DNA of 58,105 nucleotides. Origin: Solirubrobacterales bacterium. Its GTDB lineage: Bacteria; Actinomycetota; Thermoleophilia; Solirubrobacterales; Solirubrobacteraceae. Where the stretch lies: contig PLFX01000009.1 in the NCBI GenBank assembly GCA_003138355.1, positions 1 to 58,105 of the forward strand, read 5' to 3'. The notes below the pieces were generated by a model. It saw nothing but the letters and a program-made list of their open reading frames with translations. It searched no databases and was not told the DNA's origin. Made by a program: the position numbers and the translations under genes. Positions 50,065 to 58,105 of this stretch are shown here, in pieces. How positions within the stretch are numbered: the first letter of the stretch is position 1; each line of letters opens with the position of its first letter.

Positions 50065-51299
50065 GGCGCCACCTCCACGCCGCGCTCGATCGACGCGCGA
50101 ATCGGAACGTCGACGACGCCGCCCTGAGCCCGCGTCGCGGTCACGACGATCGACACCTCGCGATCGGAGCGGTCGATCAGCTCGAGGCGGTGCCCGAGCC
50201 GGGAGAGCGTGGCGATCACGTTGTAGCGACCGGGCGCCATCACGTTCGTGAACTCGAGCGAGAACGTCGCCTGCTCGCCAGCCTCGAAACGGCCCGAGCG
50301 CTCCTCGTCGTAGGCGGTGCTTCCGACGAGCACCTTCACCTGCTCGGCGTTCTCGAACTCGACGGTGAGCGCCGGATCGTCAACGGCCTCGAGGAACTCG
50401 ACGCGCGCGCAGAAGCGAAGCTCGCCGCCTTGACGGAACATCGCTGTCTGTGCACCGTCGGAGCTCTCGCACCACGCGTCGACGATGCGCGCGGCACCGC
50501 TTCCGCGCCAGCCGCCGGCGCGCGTAGCGGGCGCGGCGCCTTCGCGGTTGAAGTTGAGTTCGAGGTAGTCGTTCGCAACGGCCTCGGGGTCGCCCTCCGC
50601 GACGATCTCGCCCTTCTCGAGCAGGATCGCGCGATGGCAGAAGCGACTGACGGCGCCCATATCGTGCGTGACGAGGACGATCGTCTTGCCCTCGTCACGA
50701 AGGCGATTGAAGACGTCGAAGCACTTCTGCTGGAAGGAGGCGTCGCCGACGGCGAGCACCTCGTCGATCAGCAGCACGTCGGCGTCGACCTGGATAGCGA
50801 CGGAGAAGGCAAGTCGGACGTGCATGCCCGACGAATAGTTCTTCAGCTTGAGCTCCTGGAACTCCTCGAGCTCCGCGAACTCGATGACGTGGTCGTAGCG
50901 CGCGCGGGCCTCGCGTGGCGATAGCCCGAGCATGATGCCGTTCAGCACGACGTTGTCGCGCGCAGCGAGGTCTGGATTGAAGCCGACGCCGAGCTCGATG
51001 AACGGGGACATCCGGCCCGTGATCCAGATATTGCCCCGGTCGGTCGCGTAGATCCCGGCCATACATTTCAGCAGCGTGCTCTTGCCGCTGCCGTTGCGCC
51101 CGACGACGCCGAAGAACTCGCCGTCGCGCACGTCGAACGAGACGTTTTCGAGCGCCTTGAACTGGTGGTGGCCGCTACGCCGCAGCGGATGCAGGGCGCG
51201 CTCCTTGAGCGTGTGCATCGCCTCCTCCGGGATGCGAAAGGTCTTGGCGACACCGTCGACCCGGATCGCCGTGCGACCGCTATCGGTCGAGCGAAGCAC
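50061..51299 (-). CDS. Polysaccharide ABC exporter ATPase with C-terminal Wzt-type domain
   Basis: A 412-residue protein. The N-terminal ATPase has Walker A GRNGSGKST (68-76), signature YSSGMHVRLAF and Walker B VLLIDEVLAVGD. The C-terminal ~160 residues (LRFCARVEFLEAVDDPALTV, GRYNVIATLSRLGHRLELI) form the Wzt_C beta-sandwich found in exporters that recognise the modified end of the glycan chain. The next upstream gene cluster contains a methyltransferase with a coiled coil. It overlaps the permease by 4 bases. Confidence 0.9.
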   Translation of the reverse strand: MLRSTDSGRTAIRVDGVAKTFRIPEEAMHTLKERALHPLRRSGHHQFKALENVSFDVRDGEFFGVVGRNGSGKSTLLKCMAGIYATDRGNIWITGRMSPFIELGVGFNPDLAARDNVVLNGIMLGLSPREARARYDHVIEFAELEEFQELKLKNYSSGMHVRLAFSVAIQVDADVLLIDEVLAVGDASFQQKCFDVFNRLRDEGKTIVLVTHDMGAVSRFCHRAILLEKGEIVAEGDPEAVANDYLELNFNREGAAPATRAGGWRGSGAARIVDAWCESSDGAQTAMFRQGGELRFCARVEFLEAVDDPALTVEFENAEQVKVLVGSTAYDEERSGRFEAGEQATFSLEFTNVMAPGRYNVIATLSRLGHRLELIDRSDREVSIVVTATRAQGGVVDVPIRASIERGVEVAP

Positions 51300-51326
51300 G
51301 CGCCTAGGATATCGGCGCCCGCCCCG

Positions 51327-52070
51327 CTAACCGGACGGCGGCGTGCCCGCGGCCTGCTCGTCCTCTCGCAGAGCGAGATAGAAGGCCGCCACACAGCCGA
51401 GTGGAACGCCGAGTACCACCACGATGGCGATGAGCCACACCAGTGCGGGCGGAACCAGGCCATCGGTGAGGTTGGAGGCGTGATCGAAGGTCGTGGCGAT
51501 CTCGTCCGCCAGCGGGCGCTTGCGGGAGTCCAAGAACGCCAGCGCGATATCGCCATACACCCCCTGGCCGTTGATCGCCATCGGCGAGCGTGAGACAGTC
51601 CGCGTCTCGGTTGTGCCGGTCAGAGCGACGGGCACCGAGCCGACGTCGCGGAAGCACGCCATGCCGAGTCGCGACTTGTGTGCCGGCGGCTTGATCGGGA
51701 GCGTCACACTGCCGCCAGGCCACCCGCCCGGCACGTGGACAATCGCGCGATAGCCAGGGGCGCTGAGCACGAGGTCGACCGGCGGGCCCCCGCTCGCGCG
51801 CGGCTTCGCTTGCCAGAGAGCGAACTGCGCAAGGTCGCTGTCGGCGTCGATCGTCACCGCGCTGAGACAGGCCTGCCCGTGCGCCGGCACCGTGAACTCG
51901 GCCGCGACGAATAGGCCTGGCGGATCCGGCACGCCCGCGACGACCGGGCCGCCACCGCGCAGATGGGGGCTCAAGAAGACGAACCACCCGCCGACGATCA
52001 GCGCGATGGCAGCGGCCGCCACGAGCTCCGCGAGCCCGAGCTTGCGGGGGTCAAGCACCGGCCTACGCAT
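51327..52070 (-). CDS. Bitopic membrane protein of unknown function
   Basis: A 247-residue protein with an N-terminal helix (LVAAAAIALIVGGWFVFL), a domain of about 170 residues outside, then a C-terminal helix (ALVWLIAIVVVLGVPLGCVAAFYLAL). The central part has SAVTIDADSDLAQFALW and DLVLSAPGYRAIVHV, probably beta-rich. Cluster context suggests a role in glycan assembly. The ATG lies in the last codons of the upstream gene (8-base overlap). Confidence 0.6.
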   Translation of the reverse strand: MRRPVLDPRKLGLAELVAAAAIALIVGGWFVFLSPHLRGGGPVVAGVPDPPGLFVAAEFTVPAHGQACLSAVTIDADSDLAQFALWQAKPRASGGPPVDLVLSAPGYRAIVHVPGGWPGGSVTLPIKPPAHKSRLGMACFRDVGSVPVALTGTTETRTVSRSPMAINGQGVYGDIALAFLDSRKRPLADEIATTFDHASNLTDGLVPPALVWLIAIVVVLGVPLGCVAAFYLALREDEQAAGTPPSG

Positions 52071-53604
52071 AGAACCGCGCCGCCGTGATACCGATCGCGT
52101 CGAGCGAGAGGATGACCCCGATCACCAGGATCACCGCGCCGAGGACCACCGCGGCGCGGCGCGGGAGCGAGCCGATCGTGAAGGTGATCGCAAGCGCCCA
52201 CAGCGAGACGAGCGGCAGCAGATAACGGCCCGTTATGAGCGGATCGCTGCCGCCGTTGCCGAGCAATGCCCGATACGACACGTAGTGCAGGAAGCCGATG
52301 CTCGTGACGAGCATCGCGAGCATGACCGTAACCGCTGGCCACGCGGCCCACAGACGTCGCCAGCGCAGCGCGCAAGCGGTGTAAAGGCCGACCAGGCCGA
52401 GGCCCGAAAGCACCTGCAGCGCCCCGTAGAACTGTGAGGAGAAGTTCACCTCGAGCGAGCCGAACGTCCCGTAGAACGTCCAGATGAAGACCTGCCGGAA
52501 CCCGTAGGCGGGTCCGATCCGTGGCTGCATGCCGGGCAGCGGGGTGAAGTAGAACTGCCAGACGGACGACAAGAACTGGCCGATGTTGAAGCCACCACCA
52601 CTGTTAAGCTGGCTGACCTGGCCGCCAAACGCGCTCGTGCCGTTGCTGACCCTCGTGAAAGCCGTATAGACAAGCACTGCAGCAACGATCGTCGCGGCAG
52701 CCATGAGCACTCGCGCGACCATCGCGCGCACGTCCGGTCGGTGCTTGATCCAGGCAATGGCCAGCGCGATCGCAAGGACCGGCACCGTGACAAGTCCGCG
52801 CCCCTGCGTCAGCGTCGCAGCCGCAGCCAGGCCGCTCGCTGCCAGGACGCGTCCGCGCGAGGGACCGCGCTGCACGAGCAGCACGGCTGCGAGCAGGAAA
52901 GCCGTGACAGCCATCGTCAGCAGGTTGTCCACGCTGATCACGCCGCTCATGAAAGCGAGCTTCGGCTGCAGTGCCACGACCCCGGCCGCGAGCGTCTGTT
53001 TCCAGCGCACCTGCCCGAAGAGCGCGCCGGCGAGTAGCCACGTCAGCACGATCGTGCCAAGGCGGAAGAACGAGCTGATCAGGCGCAGGACGAACAGCCG
53101 CTTCAGCAGCGGCAGCCAGACGAACACGCGATAGGGGATCGCCATCAGCGCGTAATAGAGCGGCGGATTCTTGGCCTGCGCGTTGGGACCGGAGCCGTTT
53201 GCGCGCGAGCCGGCGGGCATCTGGCGCTCGATCCGATGCCAGAGGGAGAGGTCGGCCGCCGTCCAAGCGGGTCTCGCACCGAGGTCTCCGACCAGCGACG
53301 TGAGGTTCAACCAGTCCAGGGCATCCTGCGCCTCAGTCGAGTTGGGTGCAGTGCCCGTGTTGGGGCTCGGAGGCGCCCCCGTCTCCGCGAGGTGCTGGAC
53401 ATACGAGAAATGTGCGGCCTCGTCAGGTCCCTGGAAGGCGGGCGTCGCAATGTCCCAGGCGAGTGACTCGAGCGCGGCAAATATCAGGATCACGACCAGC
53501 GGCCGCGGGGCGTGGCGGAGTCCCCGGAGACTGCGACGCAGCACAACGCGAGGCCCTCGCAAGCGGAAACCCCGTGGAGCAGCTGTCACGTTCTCGTCGG
53601 CCAT
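52063..53604 (-). CDS. Polytopic membrane protein, DUF2142/GT39-like
   Basis: A protein of 513 residues from ATG 53604 (GTG 53631 is an alternative). About ten membrane helices follow a basic N terminus. Conserved features are AFQGPDEAAHFSYVQHLAE after helix 1 and AKNPPLYYALMAIPY, which resemble the DUF2142/ArnT-PMT C-type glycosyltransferase fold that uses lipid-linked sugar donors. It might transfer a sugar from a polyprenyl phosphate. The downstream neighbour overlaps it by 8 bases. Confidence 0.65.
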   Translation of the reverse strand: MADENVTAAPRGFRLRGPRVVLRRSLRGLRHAPRPLVVILIFAALESLAWDIATPAFQGPDEAAHFSYVQHLAETGAPPSPNTGTAPNSTEAQDALDWLNLTSLVGDLGARPAWTAADLSLWHRIERQMPAGSRANGSGPNAQAKNPPLYYALMAIPYRVFVWLPLLKRLFVLRLISSFFRLGTIVLTWLLAGALFGQVRWKQTLAAGVVALQPKLAFMSGVISVDNLLTMAVTAFLLAAVLLVQRGPSRGRVLAASGLAAAATLTQGRGLVTVPVLAIALAIAWIKHRPDVRAMVARVLMAAATIVAAVLVYTAFTRVSNGTSAFGGQVSQLNSGGGFNIGQFLSSVWQFYFTPLPGMQPRIGPAYGFRQVFIWTFYGTFGSLEVNFSSQFYGALQVLSGLGLVGLYTACALRWRRLWAAWPAVTVMLAMLVTSIGFLHYVSYRALLGNGGSDPLITGRYLLPLVSLWALAITFTIGSLPRRAAVVLGAVILVIGVILSLDAIGITAARFYA

Positions 53605-53692
53605 GCGTGCGGGGATCGAGAACGCTCGCACTCAGGAACACGCGCGAGCACGACTCGGGCGCCGCATGATACGCCGGGCACCCGTCGTGAAC

Positions 53693-54871
53693 TCAGCTCG
53701 GCGGCTTCGCGAGTGCGATGCGCAGCCCGTCCTCAACCTGCTCGGCCGCTCGCTCCCAGCTTCGTGTGGCAACGAGCTCGATCCCGGCCGCGCCGATCCG
53801 GCCGCGGAGCGTGGCATCGTCGAGCAGGCTCTCGATCGCGCCGGCGAGCGCGAGTGGGTCCGCCTCCGTCAGCGTCAGCGGACCGTCGCGACCGAAGCTT
53901 GCCAGCATCGAGTCGCTCGCGAGCTCGACCGTCGGCAGCCCGCACGCCATCATCTCGAGCCCGACGAGCGACGGGTTGGTGAGCGAGAGGACCATCCCCA
54001 CCGTCGCCTCCGCGTAGAGCGCGGCGAGTCGCTGCCAGGTGAGCACTCCCATGTGGACATGGGAGAAGGCGAGCGCCGGCGCCTGGACGTCGCCGTAGAG
54101 CACCACTTCGACTTCGGGCCGTCGCCGCGCGAGCTCCTCGAGCGCAAGCAGGCCGAGCGGCACGGCCCGGCGGGCGGTCACGGGCCGCGTGTAGAAGATG
54201 ACGCGGTTTGCGCGTCGCGGCGTGTCCCGCACCCCGTACAGGGCGTGATCGATCGCGAGGTCGAAGTGGCTCGCGCTGGCCCCGTATCGCTCGCGTAGGA
54301 GCTCCGCGAGCCAGGCGCTCGCGGCGATGCAGTGCAGCCCCCGGCTGTAGGTGCTCCGCGCCCAAAGCGATTCCGCGGACGCCCCATAGAAGTCAGGCTC
54401 GTGGTCCTGGACGAGGTAGGCACGCGCGCCGGCGCCGGGGACGAGCAGCGCCGGGGCGACGGTCTGCCAGCCGGTCGCGAGCACGATGTCGGCGCCCTTC
54501 CACGTGCTGAACTCAGTATGGAGCTCGACCTCGTCGAGCCCGAAGTAGCGGTGGAAGAGGCGCGCGCTGTCGGGCTCGGACTCTGCGAGATGGCGGCCCT
54601 CGGTGTCGATCAGCCACAGCGACAGCTCGTGCCCGCGGTGGCGCAGAGCCTCGAGCAAATGCGCGATCGTCGCGTGGCCACCGCTTCCCCGTCTGAAGTC
54701 CGGAATGAGGACCGCCACACGCCACGGACCGTGGGACGATGGTGGCCGCGAAGCAGTCGGTGCGGGGCCCTCTCGCGCGAGCTCGAGCAGGGCAGCGTTC
54801 GCGTTGCGCCGCTCGCCCCGCGGATGCTCCTCTGGGCGGCGCAAGCGCCCTCGCAGCGAACCAGGTCTCAT
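53693..54871 (-). CDS. GT4 glycosyltransferase, WsaF-like (putative rhamnosyltransferase)
   Basis: A 392-residue protein with a basic N-terminal extension of ~45 residues. The domain has RVAVLIPDFRRGSGGHATIAH, AYLVQDHEPDFYGASAESLW, RGLHCIAASAWLAELL and LSLTNPSLVGLEMMACGLP (with the ExxxxxxxE-like acidic site), as in WsaF-type rhamnosyltransferases. Given the RmlC neighbour, a rhamnose donor is plausible. It overlaps the next GT gene by 4 bases. Confidence 0.75.
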   Translation of the reverse strand: MRPGSLRGRLRRPEEHPRGERRNANAALLELAREGPAPTASRPPSSHGPWRVAVLIPDFRRGSGGHATIAHLLEALRHRGHELSLWLIDTEGRHLAESEPDSARLFHRYFGLDEVELHTEFSTWKGADIVLATGWQTVAPALLVPGAGARAYLVQDHEPDFYGASAESLWARSTYSRGLHCIAASAWLAELLRERYGASASHFDLAIDHALYGVRDTPRRANRVIFYTRPVTARRAVPLGLLALEELARRRPEVEVVLYGDVQAPALAFSHVHMGVLTWQRLAALYAEATVGMVLSLTNPSLVGLEMMACGLPTVELASDSMLASFGRDGPLTLTEADPLALAGAIESLLDDATLRGRIGAAGIELVATRSWERAAEQVEDGLRIALAKPPS

Positions 54872-56121
54872 GCGAGCGAGCGTCGCGCGCGCCGGTACAG
54901 GGGCCGCAGCGGGCGCGCGACGAGCTTGAGCGAGCGGCTGTTGCGAAGGCGCAGCAACAGGCGGACGAGCGGCAGGCGGCGAATGCGCTCGAGCCGGCGT
55001 GCCTGCTTATAGAACACGACCCGCTCGCGGAGCAGCTTCCCGTGAATCTCGATCCCGGCGCGGAGGTCCGCGAGCAGGCTTGCCGCAGCGGGAGCGGCGA
55101 GGGGCGGTGGGTCGCGGCGGATGGCAAGCAGCGCTGCCGCCATGAACTGGGAGGACTGCTCCCACGACGGCCAGGCGCGCGCAGTCTCGAGCGCGTTGGC
55201 GCGCAGGAAGCGCAGCAGGTCTGAGTCGCGCGCGAGCAGGTCGAGCGCTCGCGCCGTCCCGAGGACGTCGTCCCAGTCTGTGAGCAGGCCGTTCCAGCCG
55301 TGGACGACGTACTCGTCGTGACCGGTCACGGGCGTGACCACGCACGTCGCACCGCAGTGGAAGGCCTCGAGCGGCGGCCCGAACATGCCTTCGACGATCG
55401 AAAGCTTCAGCAGCACGTCAGTGCGCCCGTAGAGGCTCGCCATCTCTTCGTGGCTGAGCGGTCCGACCACCTCATCCGCGACGACGTCGCCGAGCGCGCG
55501 CCGCTCGCCGGTCACGACCGTCACGTGGTGCGGCTCGCGCATTGCCGCGGCAGCCACGATCGCCGTATGGACCCCCTTGAACCACGCGCTCGGCGAGCCT
55601 TCGATGAGTACGCGAAGGAGGCCCTCCTGCGTCTCGGGGAGGCTCGCGACGGGGCCGAAGACCTGCTTGTCGATCCCGTTCCGAACGAGGTAGCACTGCG
55701 CCTCCGGCCGGAGAGCCGCGATCGTGTCGGCGATCCAGCGAGCTTCCGTGACGAACGCGACGGGCAGATCCAGTACCAGCGCGGCCCCGAGGCGCTCGGC
55801 CTCGCCGTCCTCGTAGAACCGGTCCTCGAGGCTCTGGACGAAGAAGACACGGCGGTCGGCCGAGACCTCGAAGAGCGTGAACACGGTTTCCCACCACGTC
55901 GCGACGGCGACGTCGTAGTGACCTGCCAGGGCCTGCTCTCGAGAACAGACATGCAGATGCGGCAGCTCGTCATATCCCACCCAGCTCGGCGCGTCCTCCT
56001 CGCGAACCAGCGCGAGCGTGACGTCCCACCCGTCGATTGCACTCAGCCGCCGAGCGTGCTGGATCACCACCCCCACGCCACCGGAGAGCTGCAGGTCGTT
56101 CAGAAGGAAGATGACCTTCAC
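54868..56121 (-). CDS. GT4-family glycosyltransferase
   Basis: A 417-residue protein with the GT-B fold: MKVIFLLNDLQLSGGVGVVI (acceptor domain start), YLVRNGIDKQVFG, AWFKGVHTAIVAAAAM, and EGMFGPPLEAFHCGATCVVTP with the conserved E-x7-E pair. It should add a sugar to the growing glycan. Basic C-terminal helices may contact the membrane. It overlaps the methyltransferase and the WsaF-like gene by 4 bases each. Confidence 0.85.
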   Translation of the reverse strand: MKVIFLLNDLQLSGGVGVVIQHARRLSAIDGWDVTLALVREEDAPSWVGYDELPHLHVCSREQALAGHYDVAVATWWETVFTLFEVSADRRVFFVQSLEDRFYEDGEAERLGAALVLDLPVAFVTEARWIADTIAALRPEAQCYLVRNGIDKQVFGPVASLPETQEGLLRVLIEGSPSAWFKGVHTAIVAAAAMREPHHVTVVTGERRALGDVVADEVVGPLSHEEMASLYGRTDVLLKLSIVEGMFGPPLEAFHCGATCVVTPVTGHDEYVVHGWNGLLTDWDDVLGTARALDLLARDSDLLRFLRANALETARAWPSWEQSSQFMAAALLAIRRDPPPLAAPAAASLLADLRAGIEIHGKLLRERVVFYKQARRLERIRRLPLVRLLLRLRNSRSLKLVARPLRPLYRRARRSLA

Positions 56122-57098
56122 TGGGGCGGCGTCGCCTGGTCTTGCGGCGACTCGGCGGGCGGCTCCCGCACCTCCGGGAGCTCATCTGGGCCCGCGCCCG
56201 ACAGCGGGAGGCTGAGCTGGCGCTCGAGCTCGTGGATATAGGCGCGCCACTCGGCGAACCACGTGCTGCTTCGCTCCACGTACGCTCGCGCCTGTGCGAG
56301 CTCCTGCTCCAAGACATCGAGCTCCTTCTGCGCGAGGGCGACGTCGTTCTCCCGCTGGCGCTCCCAGCGCCGCTGTCCGAGGACGTCACCCTGCGTGGCT
56401 ACGGCACCGCGCCAGAGCTCGCCGTGACGAGGGCCGAACGCAGCGATGAAGTGACTCGCGACGGCGCGCTCGCCACCGATCTCGGCGACGAGCTCGTAGC
56501 GCGTCGGCTCGCCATCCCAGCCGATCATGGCCGAGCCGGTGAGGCTGATCTGGCGCAACAGCGTCTGCTCCCGCGGGAGCAGCCGGCGCAGCTCCTCGAA
56601 GGCCCCCTCACCCCATGAGCTCAGATGGTGCGGGTTCTGGATCGACCAGAAGGCATCGTTCGGCACGCTGATCACGAACGTCGCCGCGCCTTCGCGCGCG
56701 AGCTCGACCGACCACTGGAGCAGCGGGACGAAGCTGCTGAGATGCTCGACCACTTCGAAGCAGGTGACGATGCGCTCGCCGGCGCATTCCAGCAGCTCGG
56801 CGCCGATCCGCCGTAGTGCGTCCGGGTCCGTCAGGTCGGCGGCCAGGCAGACGGCGTCAGGCAGACCAAGCTCCTCGGCCGCGCGCGCCACAACCCGCTC
56901 GTCGATGTCAACCAGCACGGCCCGGGCCGAGGGTCGTTCCGGGAGGGCGGCCGCGGCGGCAACGCCGTTGCCGCATCCAAGATCCGCCCAACCGGCACTG
57001 GCGGCGATCAGCGGTGCTGCCAGCCGGTAGCGCAGATCGTGCTCGGCACGAATGGCCGGCGTCGTCTCGCGGGTGATTCGCTCTTGCCAGTCGGCCAT
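56118..57098 (-). CDS. SAM-dependent methyltransferase with C-terminal coiled coil
   Basis: A 326-residue protein. A class I methyltransferase domain has motif I DLGCGNG (39-45), VLVDIDERVVARA and FEVVEHLSSFVPL. After about residue 225 there is a coiled coil (NDVALAQKELDVLEQELAQA and AEWRAYIHELERQLSL), then a disordered acidic tail. The combination resembles chain terminators such as WbdD, where a coiled coil sets glycan length, although no kinase domain is present. The start is chosen because the divergent gene begins at 57141. Confidence 0.82.
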   Translation of the reverse strand: MADWQERITRETTPAIRAEHDLRYRLAAPLIAASAGWADLGCGNGVAAAAALPERPSARAVLVDIDERVVARAAEELGLPDAVCLAADLTDPDALRRIGAELLECAGERIVTCFEVVEHLSSFVPLLQWSVELAREGAATFVISVPNDAFWSIQNPHHLSSWGEGAFEELRRLLPREQTLLRQISLTGSAMIGWDGEPTRYELVAEIGGERAVASHFIAAFGPRHGELWRGAVATQGDVLGQRRWERQRENDVALAQKELDVLEQELAQARAYVERSSTWFAEWRAYIHELERQLSLPLSGAGPDELPEVREPPAESPQDQATPPQ

Positions 57099-57140
57099 GG
57101 GCTGGAGTGCGGCACCAGCTTCGCTATCGTAGCGGCGCCG

Positions 57141-58064
57141 ATGTGCAGCCTAGCCCTTCGCAGCGCCGGCGGAACAGCGCGGCTCGGGGAGGGAGAGCCG
57201 GTACGCGTCGCATTCCTCGGCGCCGTCGCCTGGCTCGACGGCTGTGCTCCACCGCGACCGACCGCCGGACTCTCACCACGGCAATTCACGCTCGAACCTG
57301 GCCGCCCGGCCGGCGCGACGATCGCCGAGCTGTCGGCCTTCAGGCCGCATGTGAGCGTCGTCTTCGATCCGCTGGCCGCGGCGCCCGATCTGCTCGCCGC
57401 GCTGCCGCGCCCGTCACTCGGACTCCTGGTTGGCGAACAACCCCCCGGCAGCTCCGCCGTGGCGCTCGACGCACTCGACCGGATCGCCTCGTTTCGCCCT
57501 GCACTCACCGGCGAGGCAGCCGGCAGCGCGCAGATCTGGCGGGCCGTCCCGCCGCCGATCAACGACCGACTGTTCGGGGAGGTACGGCCACTGCATCGAA
57601 AGGCGCGTGCGATGTCGATCGGACGCTCGACGCCGCACCGCGAGGCGATGCTGCTACCCGCGAAGCACCACCACGACCTGCTCGAGCTGGTCCACGGCGT
57701 TACCGGCGATGCGCTCGTCTCGTTCCTGCGCGCATACGACGTCGGGGTATATGTCGCGCCAACGTCGGGAGGAGGATTTGGAGCCCAGGTCGGCATGCAC
57801 CTCGCCGCCGGGCAGCTGCTGCTGGCGGACGTCCTCGCGCCAACGCACGGGCTCGAGCGGAACATCGACTATCTGCACATCAGTAGCCCCACCGAGCTCG
57901 AGTGGATGCTCGCGCGGCTCAAGCGCTTTCCGGAGATGCATCAGCGCGTCCGTGTGCGCGGGCGTCTCAAGGCGGAGCAGTACCGCAGCTCACGCGTGTT
58001 CGCCCGCCTCGTGCACGACCTCGTCGCTGATGTCGCGACGTTCGGCGGCGGGCCGCTCGCCTAG
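57141..58064 (+). CDS. Glycosyltransferase-like protein
   Basis: From ATG 57141 (open further upstream, but that would overlap the divergent gene) 307 residues. ISELSAFRPHVSVVFDP-like sequence (AELSAFRPHVSVVFDPL), LLVGEQPPGSSAVALDALDR and YDVGVYVAPTSGGGFGAQVG, AAGQLLLADVLAPTHGLE resemble the CgeB/glycosyl transferase 1-like family, with the nucleotide-sugar region at the C terminus. No canonical E-x7-E is visible. It may belong to the same glycan cluster on the opposite strand. The remaining 40 bases hold nothing recognisable. Confidence 0.65.
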   Translation: MCSLALRSAGGTARLGEGEPVRVAFLGAVAWLDGCAPPRPTAGLSPRQFTLEPGRPAGATIAELSAFRPHVSVVFDPLAAAPDLLAALPRPSLGLLVGEQPPGSSAVALDALDRIASFRPALTGEAAGSAQIWRAVPPPINDRLFGEVRPLHRKARAMSIGRSTPHREAMLLPAKHHHDLLELVHGVTGDALVSFLRAYDVGVYVAPTSGGGFGAQVGMHLAAGQLLLADVLAPTHGLERNIDYLHISSPTELEWMLARLKRFPEMHQRVRVRGRLKAEQYRSSRVFARLVHDLVADVATFGGGPLA

Positions 58065-58105
58065 AGCGGACGCCCGCTGCCTTAGGTGTAGTTCCTGAGG
58101 ACGTT

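Overview
The window is about 58 kb of uniformly GC-rich chromosome. Gene content points to a high-GC actinobacterium, most likely of the class Thermoleophilia (Solirubrobacterales-like). The indicators are secreted proteins with Ser/Gly/Thr-repeat tails, an Rv2578c-type radical SAM protein, a Ddn-type F420 enzyme, a B12-dependent ribonucleotide reductase, a c-di-AMP riboswitch in front of a cell-wall hydrolase, and many GTG starts. The taxonomic placement is inference; no rRNA gene is present.

Layout. 1-0.57 kb is the edge of a mobile region: the 3' end of a DDE transposase gene, then an isolated tRNA-Thr-like 3' half. 0.57-13.7 kb holds many exported proteins (a CAP-like protein, a propeller lipoprotein, an arylsulfotransferase-family protein, a TIM-barrel protein with a peptidoglycan-binding domain, tandem TolB-like propellers) plus two hydrolases, one of which lacks its nucleophile. 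13.8-22.3 kb is mixed metabolism: a RibD/DHFR-like reductase, a quinone-reductase-like MDR, an epoxide hydrolase, a Ddn-like protein, a PfkB kinase translationally coupled to a class I aldolase-like protein, and a PanE-like reductase. 22.5-26.4 kb is bounded by a 26-bp direct repeat whose right copy lies inside an intact tRNA-Thr(CGT) gene; it carries a broken glycosyltransferase and a GH130 protein and looks like an eroded island. 26.4-28.9 kb is a complete NMT1/THI5-type ABC importer. 29-42.9 kb is mostly housekeeping: msrA, holB and tmk (divergent), nrdJ, a PhyH dioxygenase, coiled-coil proteins, a diguanylate cyclase, rpiA, a ferric-reductase-like membrane protein, an SDR and a PfkB kinase. 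43-48.5 kb holds a c-di-AMP riboswitch with an NlpC/P60 hydrolase, an Ig-like surface protein, an Rrf2 regulator, HU and heme A synthase. 48.5-58.1 kb is a polysaccharide cluster: RmlC, a Wzm/Wzt exporter with a long Wzt tail, membrane proteins, three glycosyltransferase-like proteins and a methyltransferase with a C-terminal coiled coil.

The most unusual observation is that three unrelated genes (about 13.8-14.2, 23.3-23.7 and 41.8-42.0 kb) each keep recognisable N- and C-terminal coding parts while the middle is missing and the parts are out of frame. Together with the tRNA-flanked interval and tRNA fragments, this indicates repeated deletion and integration events, or a systematic assembly problem, and deserves checking. 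Many operon partners overlap by 4 bases (ATGA), and most apparent terminators are strong GC hairpins without a U-tract.
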